DNA of 10,555 nucleotides from Armatimonadota bacterium (GTDB lineage: Bacteria; Armatimonadota; UBA5829): positions 1-10,555 of the forward strand of contig JAEWSK010000022.1 in assembly GCA_023398345.1 (NCBI GenBank), written 5' to 3'. This document shows, in pieces, positions 1 through 9,776 of this stretch. How positions within the stretch are numbered: the stretch's first letter is position 1; every line of letters starts with the position of its first letter. A model generated the notes under the pieces. That model saw nothing but the letters and a program-made list of their open reading frames with translations. It was not told where the DNA came from and made no database searches. A program made the position numbers and the translations under genes.

Positions 1-152
1 CAGTACGACATATCGTGACTGTGCTGCGTGAAAACCGTAAATACACACAAATTCAGACGCCTACGAATCTTCGCGACGGCGACGTCGTGGTTACGATCGG
101 TCGGCAGAACATGCAATCCGGATCAAAAGTCCGGGTAAGCAACAACAAGTAA
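1..152 (+). CDS. RND efflux periplasmic adaptor, C-terminal end (partial)
   Basis: Only the last 49 codons are present; the gene begins left of the window and ends at the TAA at 150-152. The visible residues include LRDGDVVVTIGRQNMQSGSKV, the kind of membrane-proximal beta-domain ending seen in HlyD/AcrA-type membrane fusion proteins ('L.DGD.VV..G...L..G..V.V'). Such adaptors bridge an inner-membrane RND pump and an outer-membrane channel in the periplasm. The downstream gene is an RND permease on the same strand, starting 18 bp after this stop, which strongly supports the call and suggests one operon. With so little sequence, the substrate and the exact adaptor subfamily cannot be stated. 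Confidence 0.75.
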   Translation, partial: VRHIVTVLRENRKYTQIQTPTNLRDGDVVVTIGRQNMQSGSKVRVSNNK

Positions 153-170
153 TGTGTTGGAGACTGTTAT

Positions 171-3100
171 ATGTGGCTAACTAACGTATCTATACGGCGG
201 CCTATATTCATCACAATGTTCGTGCTGGCCCTGGTCGTGCTCGGCCTGGTTTCGCGATCGAAGATGCCGCAGGAATACAATCCAAAAATCGACATCCCAT
301 ACGTAACCGTACAGACGACTTACGCCGGTGCAGGGCCGAACGAGATGGAAACACTCGTAAGTAAGCCTATAGAAAAAGCGGTCACGTCGGCTGGAAACCT
401 TGAAAATGTTACATCTATCTCACAAGATGGCATTTCGCTGGTTGTCTTGGAATTTAAGCTGGAAACGAACTTGGAAGCAGCAGCAGCGGACGTAAGAGAC
501 AAAGTCTCATCGATTCGCCAACAGCTTCCAGATGATGTTGACGAGCCAAAAATAATGAAGCTCGACATCGCATCAATGCCGATTATGACTGTAGCTCTCG
601 AAGGGCCGCTGTCACCAAAAGAAATGCGCATTCTTGCAGATGACATCGTAACAGAGCGATTGTCGAAAGTCGGCGGAGTGGCATCGGTCAATCCTTCAGG
701 CGGCGACGAGCGCGAGGTTTCTGTATCGGTCGATAAAGATCGGCTCGATGCCTACGGCATAGGAATCGACAAAATTGTCTCTGCGATAAGAACGGCAAAC
801 TTAAATGTCCCCGCCGGTTCAATTAAAGAAGGCGCGAGAGACTATACAGTTAGAACCGTTGGCGAATATAAAACCGCCGCAGAAATCGCTGACACACGAA
901 TTTATCTGGAAGCAAAGTCAAATAGGCCCGCTTGCGTCGTGCGCATCGGGGACATTGCCGATATAAAGGACACTATTGCAGAACCCGACATGCTGACGCG
1001 ATTAAATGGCAAATCAGCGGTTGTTTTCAGTATCCAAAAGCAGTCAGATGCTAATACGGTCGCTGTCGCGGACGGCATAAAGCGCGAACTGGCTGATATG
1101 CAGGATATATTGCCAACTGGCGTTCATCCTGTAATTGCAATAGACCAATCAACGTTCGTCAAAGACGCGCTAAACGATGTAAATCACAGCTTGCTCGAAG
1201 GCGTGCTTTTAGTCGTTTTAATTGTATTTCTTTTCCTGCACACGGCTAGGGCAACATTTATCGTAGCGCTGGCGATTCCGACGTCACTGATGGCCACGTT
1301 TATACCTATCAGCGGCTTTGGCTTCACCCAGAACCAGATGGTGCTGCTGGCGTTGTCTCTTGTCGTTGGAATTCTAGTAGACGACTCCATCGTCGTCTTG
1401 GAAAACATCGAACGTCACTTGCGATTGCGCGAACATCCCGCAGAGGCCGCCGTAAACGGTCGGTCGGAAATTGGATTGGCGGCAATAGCAATCACTATGG
1501 TTGACATGGTGGTCTTCTTGCCGATTGCGTTTATGGGCGGAATCGTAGGCCAGTTCTTCAGACAGTTCGGCGTGACGGTTGCAGTTGCAACGGCATTTTC
1601 GCTGTTTGTGTCATTTACTTTGACCCCTATGCTTGCATCGCGCTGGATGCGCAGCGAAAGCGACAAAGAGGCAACTGAGGAAGAAATTCACAAGCGCCTC
1701 AGAGAAGGTCGCGCTGGAATTAAAGACCGTATCGACATATTTGCCGGCAAGCTCTTTGACGTGCTGGAGCGATTTTTAGGAGGACTTGATCGCCGATATA
1801 GAGGCGTGCTCGAATGGGCGCTGCACAATCGGTTCTTGACTATTATAATCGGCTCCATGACGCTTTTGACGGTTTTTGTAACAATGTCGCCACTGCCGTC
1901 CGACGGGTCATCTGCGGCAGCAGCAAGCAAGATGATGTTACCTAGAGTCATCATTGCCCTGCTTTCGCTAATGCTGTGCGCAATTGCTATGGCGGTAGAT
2001 CGCAAAAGCAAAAAAGTGGCAATTGTCTTTGGTCTTATGATGGCATTTGTCGCTCTAAAAATATACTTGCCGTTTGGATTTACTTTCTTTTCTCAAGTCG
2101 ACCAGGGGCAGTTCTCAATTAGCATTCGCACCGCGCCGGGAACATCGCTTGTCCAAACTGATAAGGTCGCAAGGCAGGTAGAGGCAATTGTAAAAAGACT
2201 GCCTGAGATAAAACATGGCTACTATATGACAATGGTCGGCACCGGCTCCCAAAGCGGTATGAGCGGTTCCGAATCCGGGCCGCAGTACGCCGTTGTCAGC
2301 GTCAAGGTTATTGGCAAAAAGCACCGCACGCGCAGCATCGGAGAAATTGTGAACGATGTCGCGAGACAGACAGCGTCGATACCAGGCGCTGAGATGATAA
2401 GCGTCTCGGTCTCAAGTGGAATGGGTGGACCAGGCAACAACATCCAAAAAGAAGTCCAAGGTCAAAATATGGACGATATTATTGCAGAGGCAAATAAAGT
2501 CGCTGCAATGATGAGCAAAGTTCCGGGCGCGGTGGACGTAGATATATCCTACAAACCAAGCAGACCGGAACAACGGATAATCGTTGACCGGCTTAGAGCG
2601 GCAAACTTTGATATGACCGTTCAACAGGCGGCTACGGCCGCAAGAATCGCCATCAATGGAGATGACACGATAAAACTCAGAGATGCAGGCACGGAATATC
2701 CAATTAGAGTGCATTATCTGCAATCCGAGCGAAACAAGACGTCCGACGTGCAAAACGTCATAATCGGCATAAAGGATGGCGCGCCGATATATCTCAAGGA
2801 CATCGCGCATGTCAAATTTGACAGCGCTCCTACAAAGATCGACAGAAAGAATCAGCAGCGCGTCGTATATGTCACTGCCAACGTAGCACAAGGTGCTCAG
2901 ATGGGCAATGTCAACGCTGCAATTGAAAATGGCCTTAAAAAGATGGACCATTTGCCCGGTATCACAATTAAAACCGGCGGCTCGACTAAAATGATGAACG
3001 ATAGCTTTGGTTATATGGTGTCGGCAATGATACTTGCAGTCGTGCTGGTCTATATGCTGATGGGTGCGCTTTTCGAGTCGTTCTTGACGCCGTTTGTTAT

Positions 3101-3584
3101 CATGTTCTGCTTACCGCAGGCGTTAATTGGAGGTCTGTTGGCGCTGTTGGTCACAGGCAAACCAATGAGCATATCGGCTATGGTCGGTGTAATAATGCTA
3201 ATGGGTCTTGTGACAAAGAACGCGATTTTGCTTATCGACTACACAAACACGCTTATGGAACGCGGCAGGAGTCGACATGAGGCTCTGCTGGAAGCAGGAC
3301 CAACACGACTTCGACCGATTCTTATGACCACATTGGCAATGGTCGGCGGTATGCTTCCGACCGCACTGGCAATAACCGAAGGCTCTGAAACGCGCTCGCC
3401 AATGGCGATCTGTGTTATCGGCGGTTTGATTCTGTCAACGCTGCTGACTTTGATCGTTATACCGGTCACGTTCACGATAGTCGACGACTCATGGCAGTGG
3501 ATCATTAGGCGCGTGTCGCCAAAGTCCGCAAAGTCTATCGCTGCAGGCGAAACGAGTCCTGTTGAGCCTTTGGAAGTAAAGTAA
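171..3584 (+). CDS. RND multidrug/solute efflux permease (HAE1/AcrB-like) with extra membrane insert
   Basis: A proton-driven inner-membrane pump that exports substrates from the periplasm or membrane through an adaptor and outer-membrane channel. At 1137 residues it is longer than the usual 1030-1050. TM1 is at about residues 11-29 and the first porter domain follows. TM2-TM6 lie at about 344-492, with the proton-relay pair D404/D405 in GILVDDSIVV (AcrB D407/D408). TM7 is at about 555-573, the second porter region at about 645-940, and TM8-TM12 at about 947-1100. K1016 in the TKNAILLI motif matches AcrB K940. Residues of about 575-634 hold an unusual insert with two further hydrophobic helices. 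The ATG has a TTGGAGA ribosome site 7 bases upstream. It follows the adaptor gene and is closed by a terminator. The substrate cannot be read from sequence; the overall pattern suggests drugs or organic compounds rather than the heavy-metal (CusA) class. Confidence 0.95.
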   Translation: MWLTNVSIRRPIFITMFVLALVVLGLVSRSKMPQEYNPKIDIPYVTVQTTYAGAGPNEMETLVSKPIEKAVTSAGNLENVTSISQDGISLVVLEFKLETNLEAAAADVRDKVSSIRQQLPDDVDEPKIMKLDIASMPIMTVALEGPLSPKEMRILADDIVTERLSKVGGVASVNPSGGDEREVSVSVDKDRLDAYGIGIDKIVSAIRTANLNVPAGSIKEGARDYTVRTVGEYKTAAEIADTRIYLEAKSNRPACVVRIGDIADIKDTIAEPDMLTRLNGKSAVVFSIQKQSDANTVAVADGIKRELADMQDILPTGVHPVIAIDQSTFVKDALNDVNHSLLEGVLLVVLIVFLFLHTARATFIVALAIPTSLMATFIPISGFGFTQNQMVLLALSLVVGILVDDSIVVLENIERHLRLREHPAEAAVNGRSEIGLAAIAITMVDMVVFLPIAFMGGIVGQFFRQFGVTVAVATAFSLFVSFTLTPMLASRWMRSESDKEATEEEIHKRLREGRAGIKDRIDIFAGKLFDVLERFLGGLDRRYRGVLEWALHNRFLTIIIGSMTLLTVFVTMSPLPSDGSSAAAASKMMLPRVIIALLSLMLCAIAMAVDRKSKKVAIVFGLMMAFVALKIYLPFGFTFFSQVDQGQFSISIRTAPGTSLVQTDKVARQVEAIVKRLPEIKHGYYMTMVGTGSQSGMSGSESGPQYAVVSVKVIGKKHRTRSIGEIVNDVARQTASIPGAEMISVSVSSGMGGPGNNIQKEVQGQNMDDIIAEANKVAAMMSKVPGAVDVDISYKPSRPEQRIIVDRLRAANFDMTVQQAATAARIAINGDDTIKLRDAGTEYPIRVHYLQSERNKTSDVQNVIIGIKDGAPIYLKDIAHVKFDSAPTKIDRKNQQRVVYVTANVAQGAQMGNVNAAIENGLKKMDHLPGITIKTGGSTKMMNDSFGYMVSAMILAVVLVYMLMGALFESFLTPFVIMFCLPQALIGGLLALLVTGKPMSISAMVGVIMLMGLVTKNAILLIDYTNTLMERGRSRHEALLEAGPTRLRPILMTTLAMVGGMLPTALAITEGSETRSPMAICVIGGLILSTLLTLIVIPVTFTIVDDSWQWIIRRVSPKSAKSIAAGETSPVEPLEVK

Positions 3585-3611
3585 TATCTATTACAAAACT
3601 CAATAAAGCGC

Positions 3612-3651
3612 AAACGGCATCTGTATACAAAAAAACAGATGCCGTTTTTTT
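3612..3651 (+). terminator. Rho-independent terminator after the RND pump gene
   Basis: A perfect 13-bp inverted repeat (AAACGGCATCTGT at 3612-3624, ACAGATGCCGTTT at 3635-3647) encloses a 10-base loop. The right arm runs directly into T residues, giving seven consecutive T at 3645-3651. It sits 27 bases after the permease stop and before tgt, so it separates the efflux operon from the tgt unit. The other orientation has only a short T run, so it mainly serves the + strand. Confidence 0.93.
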
Positions 3652-3702
3652 AATTGCAATATCTCCTGATAATCTTCTCAATCATATTTATACAAACAGC
3701 GC

Positions 3703-3732
3703 TTGCCCGCTCCGGCCTGTTCCGGTTATCAT
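3703..3732 (+). promoter_or_regulatory. Candidate promoter for tgt
   Basis: A possible -35 TTGCCC at 3703-3708 is followed after 18 bases by a -10 TATCAT at 3727-3732. The -10 hexamer is identical to that of the strong topA promoter in this window. It lies downstream of the efflux terminator and about 18 bases before the tgt ribosome site, the expected place. The -35 match is only partial, so this is a moderate call from sequence alone. Confidence 0.4.
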
Positions 3733-3734
3733 GA

Positions 3735-5577
<1,843 letters not shown>

Positions 5578-5587
5578 CAAAAAGTTG

Positions 5588-5956
5588 TCATACCGAGCCC
5601 GTCATAGACCCTAACTCATCTCGCGCTGATTCAAGATCATCTTTGACAACAATTCGCGAAAGCGACTGCAGACCAAGTAAATCTAGCACCCGCCGCACCG
5701 CCGGAGATATTGGCTTGACAATTGCCAGCACCCCACCCGCTTTGTTCATTTTCCGATAGGCGGATATTACTACCGCAACCCCAGCACTGTCTATATAACT
5801 TATGTCAGTGAGATCGATAATAAAAGCCTTGGGAGAGCGGGCAATCGTCGCATCCAACACCGACCGAAATTCATCAATATTGGACAAGTCAATCTCACCA
5901 TCGGCTTTCACCACCGGCCACACGCCCTCAATAATCTCCATTGTCTCAACACTCAT
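5588..5956 (-). CDS. STAS-domain protein, anti-sigma-factor antagonist-like
   Basis: A 122-residue single STAS domain of the SpoIIAA/RsbV type. In that family the unphosphorylated protein binds an anti-sigma kinase and frees a sigma factor; phosphorylation of one serine switches this off. The hallmarks are GEIDLSN near residues 20-26 and YIDSAGV with S57, equivalent to SpoIIAA S58, so the phosphosite is kept. The ATG has GGAG five bases upstream (TGGAGCCGAT before ATG on the - strand). It is third after topA and trmFO on the same strand, 127 bp beyond the trmFO stop, so it may be in their operon or have its own promoter. No partner kinase (RsbW/SpoIIAB type) or sigma factor gene is in the window. 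Its stop lies 10 bp from the convergent HD gene. A role in another STAS-based switch is possible. Confidence 0.88.
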   Translation of the reverse strand: MSVETMEIIEGVWPVVKADGEIDLSNIDEFRSVLDATIARSPKAFIIDLTDISYIDSAGVAVVISAYRKMNKAGGVLAIVKPISPAVRRVLDLLGLQSLSRIVVKDDLESARDELGSMTGSV

Positions 5957-6083
5957 ATCGGCTCCATCCCCGCTTTATTATTCTACTCGCTATGAATCGT
6001 ACCGATATGTGGGCTTGGTTCAAACACAAAGGCTGCTTGAGAACAACGCGTCAACTAAGGGGAGTTTTTTAAAGTGTAAATCC

Positions 6084-7448
6084 TTAGGCCGGCTTATCCA
6101 AACCCAACGAGCACACCCAATTGGCCATTGCGCTGCGCGCGCAGGCAACTTTTAGTTCTTTGCGCAGTTTCTTCGAGTGCTTTTCAGTGATTTCGGGCAA
6201 GATGCCGAAGTTGGAGTTCATTGGCTGAAAATCTTTTATCGGGCAGTTAGCGATATAGTCCAACAGCGCGCCGATTACGGTTTGCTTGGGTGGAGTGACC
6301 GGATTTTCGCCCAGCGCGACTTTCGCGGCATTGATGCCCGCAATAATTCCAGATGCCGCCGACTCCATATACCCCTCGACGCCTGTGAGCTGACCTGCAA
6401 AAAACAAGCTTTTGTCGAGTTTTGTATGCAGCGTTGAGCTAAGCAAATTCGGCGAATCGATGTATGTATTGCGGTGCACTGCACCGTATCGCACGAACTC
6501 AGCGTTTTTTAAGCCGGGAATCATGCGAAAAACTCTGTCCTGCTCCGACGGCTTAAGCTGCGTCTGAAACCCGACGAGCCCGTATATGCTGCATTCTCCA
6601 ATCGGAGAGGCATTTTCCTGCCGCAGTTGCACGACTGCATATGGCCTTGCGCCAGTATGCGGATCAGTCAGACCAACGGGTTTCATCGTGCCAAACGCAA
6701 GCGTGTCACGGCCTCTGCGCGCTATAACTTCAACAGGCAAACACCCTTCAAAATAGCGTGCGTCCTTTTCTTCTTCGAGGTGCAGATTTGCAATCTTGGC
6801 TTCGAGAAGCGCGTCGATAAACGCCTCATACTCCTCCCGATTCATCGGGCAGTTGATATACGCCGCCGCGCCTTTGTCATAGCGAGACTGCCGGAAGACT
6901 TTGCTTTCGTCAATGCTTTCGGCGTCGATGGAAGGCGCAATTGCGTCAAAAAAGTGCAAATGATTTGCCCCGGTGAGCTCACTAATGCTATTGCAGAGCG
7001 CGGGAGAAGTAAGTGGGCCGGTGGCAATTACACGCACATTATGAGATTTGGGTATGTCGGTAATCTCTTCGCGGACGACTTCGATAAGTGGGCTTGACTC
7101 AATGGTCTGTGTCACAACCCTTGCAAATGCCTCTCTGTCCACGCACAAGGCATCTCCGCCCGGAACCGCGACCAATGGGGCACATTCAAGTATTACAGAT
7201 CCCAAAGCGCGCATCTCTTCTTTAAGTAAACCATGCGCAGTGGAAGCTGAGTTCGACTTTAGCGAACTTGAGCAGACTAATTCGGCGAGTTTATCGGATT
7301 GGTGCGCGGGAGTCATCACAATCGGGCGCATCTCATAAAGACGCACCCCTATGCCTCGCTTCGCTATTTGCGCAGCAGCCTCACATCCGGCCAAACCGCC
7401 GCCAATTACAACGCAATGCGGATTTTGGTTGTCGGAGTGCGGAATCAC
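6084..7448 (-). CDS. trmFO: Folate/FAD-dependent tRNA (uracil-54-C5)-methyltransferase
   Basis: TrmFO makes 5-methyluridine at position 54 of the tRNA T-loop, taking carbon from methylenetetrahydrofolate and reducing equivalents through FAD. This differs from the SAM-dependent TrmA of enterobacteria. The 454-residue protein begins with a Rossmann FAD motif VIGGGLAGCEAA (G16, G18, G21). It carries the two cysteines of the family: C59 in LVCSSSLKSN (B. subtilis C53) and C236 in YFEGCLPVEV (B. subtilis C226). A second FAD-contact block, LFFAGQLTGVEGYMESAASG, is near the C-terminus. The start is a GTG whose bases overlap the topA stop by 4 bp (GTGA). A GAGGAG site inside topA at 7460-7465 lies 11 bases upstream, so translation is likely coupled to topA. 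The topA-trmFO order is conserved in many bacteria. Length and motifs are normal. Confidence 0.97.
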   Translation of the reverse strand: MIPHSDNQNPHCVVIGGGLAGCEAAAQIAKRGIGVRLYEMRPIVMTPAHQSDKLAELVCSSSLKSNSASTAHGLLKEEMRALGSVILECAPLVAVPGGDALCVDREAFARVVTQTIESSPLIEVVREEITDIPKSHNVRVIATGPLTSPALCNSISELTGANHLHFFDAIAPSIDAESIDESKVFRQSRYDKGAAAYINCPMNREEYEAFIDALLEAKIANLHLEEEKDARYFEGCLPVEVIARRGRDTLAFGTMKPVGLTDPHTGARPYAVVQLRQENASPIGECSIYGLVGFQTQLKPSEQDRVFRMIPGLKNAEFVRYGAVHRNTYIDSPNLLSSTLHTKLDKSLFFAGQLTGVEGYMESAASGIIAGINAAKVALGENPVTPPKQTVIGALLDYIANCPIKDFQPMNSNFGILPEITEKHSKKLRKELKVACARSAMANWVCSLGLDKPA

Positions 7449-9583
7449 TCTTTCGTCGGCTCCTCGGCCTCGCCTTCGCCCTCACCCGGCTTCGCTTTGC
7501 CGCGCGTAGTCTCGTAGTCACAGTCGGCATTTGTGCATCTATAGCCAAACACACGGCCGCGGAATCGGCGCTCACCCAGTAGGCCATTGCACTTGGGGCA
7601 ATGCTTGTTTGTGGGTTTGTCCCAAGTCACAAACGCGCAATCGGGATAGCGGCTGCATCCGTAGAAAATTTTGCCCTTGCGAGATTTCTTTTCAAGAACA
7701 TCGCCTTCGCCACAGGTTGGGCACTTTACGTCTAAAGGCTTGGAAAGCGGCATCGCAGTCTTGCATTCCGGATAGCCGGCACAGCCCAAAAATTCGCCAA
7801 ATCGCCCCTCGCGAATGAGCATCGGCTTGCCGCAGTTCGGACAAACTTGGTCGCTGACCTTAGGCTCAATTTTGACGCGTTCCATGTTCTCTTGGGCGGC
7901 GGCTAAATCTTTTTCAAACGGCCCGTAAAAGTCCGATAGGAGCTTCACCCAATCGAGTTGACCCTCCTCGACGGTGTCGAGCTTTGTTTCTACGCCAGCA
8001 GTGAACTGAACGTCCATTATGTCAGGAAAGTGCTTGACCAACTGGTCGGTCACAACAAAGCCAAGCTCGGTCGGGTGGAACTTCTTTTCAGTCAGCTCCA
8101 CGTATTTTCTGTCTTGGATAGTCGATATAATCGCCGCATAAGTGCTTGGACGGCCTATGCCCTTTTCTTCCAATGCGCGCACAAGCGTCGCTTCGGTGTA
8201 GCGCGGGGGCGGCTCGGTAAAATGCTGATCGGGCGTTAGTTTGCGCAAATCGAGGCGCTGGCCCTCTGTAAACTCGGGCAGAGGAGGCATCTCCTCGTCT
8301 GCAACCACTGTCGTGTCGTCCTTGCCTTCTGTGTATACTTTCATAAAGCCATGAAACTTAACAGTAGAGCCTGTCGCGCGGAAAATCATGTCATTTGCGG
8401 CAATGTCGACGCTGACAACATCAAAAATTGCATGCTTCATTTGGCTTGCCAAGAATCTCTGCCATATAAGCTTATAGAGCTTATACTGGTCATTGCTGAG
8501 CAAGTTTTTGATCTCATCAGGGTGTCTTTGGACAGATGTCGGCCTTATCGCTTCATGCGCGTCTTGAGCGCCTTTTCGGGCAACTTGGCGCGGCTTATCG
8601 GGCGCATAAGACTCTCCAAAGCGATTCTTTATATATTCACTTGCCTCGACTTGAGCTTCTTTGGCTACACGAGTGGAGTCGGTTCGCATATATGTTATAA
8701 GACCGACATGGCCTTCGGAGCCGAGTTCGATACCCTCATATAGCTGCTGCGCAATCTGCATTGTGCGGCGCGCACCAAAACCAAGCTTGCGGGACGCCTC
8801 TTGCTGGAGGGTGCTGGTAATGAACGGCGGCGCGGGATTGCGGCGCTTCTCGCTCTTTCTTATGGCGTTTACAATATAATCCGCGCCCTCAAGAGCCTTT
8901 AACAGCGCATCAGCTTCAGCCTGATTGTGTATTTCAAGCTTTTCGCCGGCCTTGGAAAAAAACTTCGCGTCAAAGACGTGCTCCTTGTCGGTAGGAGTCA
9001 ACGTTGCCACAATCGACCAATACTCTACCGGCACAAACACTTGAATCTCGCGCTCGCGCTCACAAATCAATCGAACAGCCACAGACTGCACTCTGCCTGC
9101 GCTGAGATTCTTTTTTATTTTGCGCCAGAGAAGCGGACTGAGCATGTACCCGACAAGTCTATCGAGCACCCTGCGCGCCTGCTGGGCATTGACGAGGTCA
9201 TAATTAATATCATGGGCGTTCTTGAGAGCTTCTTTGACCGCCGATTCGGTGATCTCATTAAACTGAATACGCCGAGGCTCCTTTAAATTGAGCGTCTGGC
9301 CAAGATGCCATGCAATCGCCTCGCCCTCGCGGTCAGGGTCGGAAGCAAGATATACAACATCGGCCTTCGCTGCCGCAGTCTTGAGCTTCTTTATGACTTC
9401 TTTGCGTTCGGGAATAGAAATATACTGAGGCTTGAATTCGTTCTCAACATCGACGCCGAGCTTGCTCTTTGGAAGGTCTCGGACGTGACCCATACTGGCC
9501 TCAATATCATAACCCGGCCCCAGGAAGTTTTTCAGCGTCCTGGTCTTTGCAGGGGACTCTACTATAATAAGCGCTTTGGGCAT
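7445..9583 (-). CDS. topA: DNA topoisomerase I (type IA)
   Basis: Relaxes negatively supercoiled DNA by cutting and passing one strand. The 712-residue protein has an N-terminal TOPRIM domain with E9 (IIVESPAK) and the acidic cluster D82-D84-E86 (LASDPDREGEAIAWHL). Y298 in GLITYMRTDS is the active-site tyrosine that forms the 5'-phosphotyrosine link. From about residue 580 there are three complete four-cysteine zinc ribbons, starting CPNCGKPM, CPTCGEGD and CPKCNGLL, as in the B. subtilis-type enzyme. The protein ends in a short acidic tail rich in Gly and Glu. The ATG at 9581-9583 follows an AGG-containing site (about six bases spacing) and a near-consensus promoter. It is the first gene of a unit with trmFO. 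Nothing is missing. Confidence 0.98.
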   Translation of the reverse strand: MPKALIIVESPAKTRTLKNFLGPGYDIEASMGHVRDLPKSKLGVDVENEFKPQYISIPERKEVIKKLKTAAAKADVVYLASDPDREGEAIAWHLGQTLNLKEPRRIQFNEITESAVKEALKNAHDINYDLVNAQQARRVLDRLVGYMLSPLLWRKIKKNLSAGRVQSVAVRLICEREREIQVFVPVEYWSIVATLTPTDKEHVFDAKFFSKAGEKLEIHNQAEADALLKALEGADYIVNAIRKSEKRRNPAPPFITSTLQQEASRKLGFGARRTMQIAQQLYEGIELGSEGHVGLITYMRTDSTRVAKEAQVEASEYIKNRFGESYAPDKPRQVARKGAQDAHEAIRPTSVQRHPDEIKNLLSNDQYKLYKLIWQRFLASQMKHAIFDVVSVDIAANDMIFRATGSTVKFHGFMKVYTEGKDDTTVVADEEMPPLPEFTEGQRLDLRKLTPDQHFTEPPPRYTEATLVRALEEKGIGRPSTYAAIISTIQDRKYVELTEKKFHPTELGFVVTDQLVKHFPDIMDVQFTAGVETKLDTVEEGQLDWVKLLSDFYGPFEKDLAAAQENMERVKIEPKVSDQVCPNCGKPMLIREGRFGEFLGCAGYPECKTAMPLSKPLDVKCPTCGEGDVLEKKSRKGKIFYGCSRYPDCAFVTWDKPTNKHCPKCNGLLGERRFRGRVFGYRCTNADCDYETTRGKAKPGEGEGEAEEPTKE

Positions 9584-9621
9584 GAATTACCTGTCCTTGA
9601 GTGGTTGTCGCACGGAACGTG

Positions 9622-9650
9622 ATGATAGCATAAGCCACACGAGGTGTCAA
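9622..9650 (-). promoter_or_regulatory. Near-consensus sigma-70 promoter of topA
   Basis: Read on the - strand, a perfect -35 TTGACA (9645-9650) is followed by exactly 17 bases and a -10 TATCAT (9622-9627), five of six bases matching TATAAT. Transcription would start near 9615, giving a leader of about 30 bases before the topA ATG at 9583. This is the best promoter in the window and would drive topA, trmFO and perhaps the STAS gene. Confidence 0.85.
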
Positions 9651-9707
9651 ACACGAACCGAACATGTGGTGATGGTTTAACATTGATGTGGTACAGATTA
9701 CCAGTTA

Positions 9708-9775
9708 GCGGATAAGGGACTTTATGGTATTGGTTGTTTGTCAAGAACGTTCAATACTGGAGGTTCCTTACCCGC
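9708..9775 (+). promoter_or_regulatory. Hairpin over the transposase ribosome binding site
   Basis: GCGGATAAGGGA at 9708-9719 pairs with TTCCTTACCCGC at 9764-9775, with one mismatch (A9712/C9771) and one G-U pair. Pairing continues inward through 9720-9723 with 9760-9763 (C-G, U-G, U-A, U-G), taking in most of the Shine-Dalgarno TGGAGG at 9758-9763. A further perfect 6-bp stem, GTATTG (9727-9732) with CAATAC (9752-9757), lies inside. In RNA this would hide the ribosome site of the transposase gene. Pairing was found by eye; stability was not computed. Confidence 0.6.
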
Positions 9776-9776
9776 A

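Noticed and set aside
2412-2951. 179-codon open frame on the - strand within the RND gene
   Set aside because: It lies opposite a well-supported RND coding frame, has no recognisable domain, and its cysteine- and tyrosine-rich composition is typical of an antisense frame.
5957-6083. Own promoter for the STAS gene, including a stress-sigma (GTTT...GGTA) type
   Set aside because: TTGACG occurs but has no good -10 at 16-18 bases; TAGAAT occurs without a -35; the GTTT/GGTA spacing is too long for a SigB-type site. An own promoter remains possible but is not supported.
6055-6087. CTAAGG/CCTTAG inverted repeat at the end of trmFO as a terminator
   Set aside because: The stem is only six pairs with a loop over 20 bases and no T-run after it on the - strand.
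6627-7097. 156-codon open frame on the + strand inside trmFO
   Set aside because: It is antisense to conserved TrmFO sequence and resembles no family.
9651-9776. A small gene or RNA gene between the topA promoter and the transposase
   Set aside because: No tRNA-like fold or credible reading frame was seen; the hairpin and repeats there are better explained as the end and leader of the insertion sequence.
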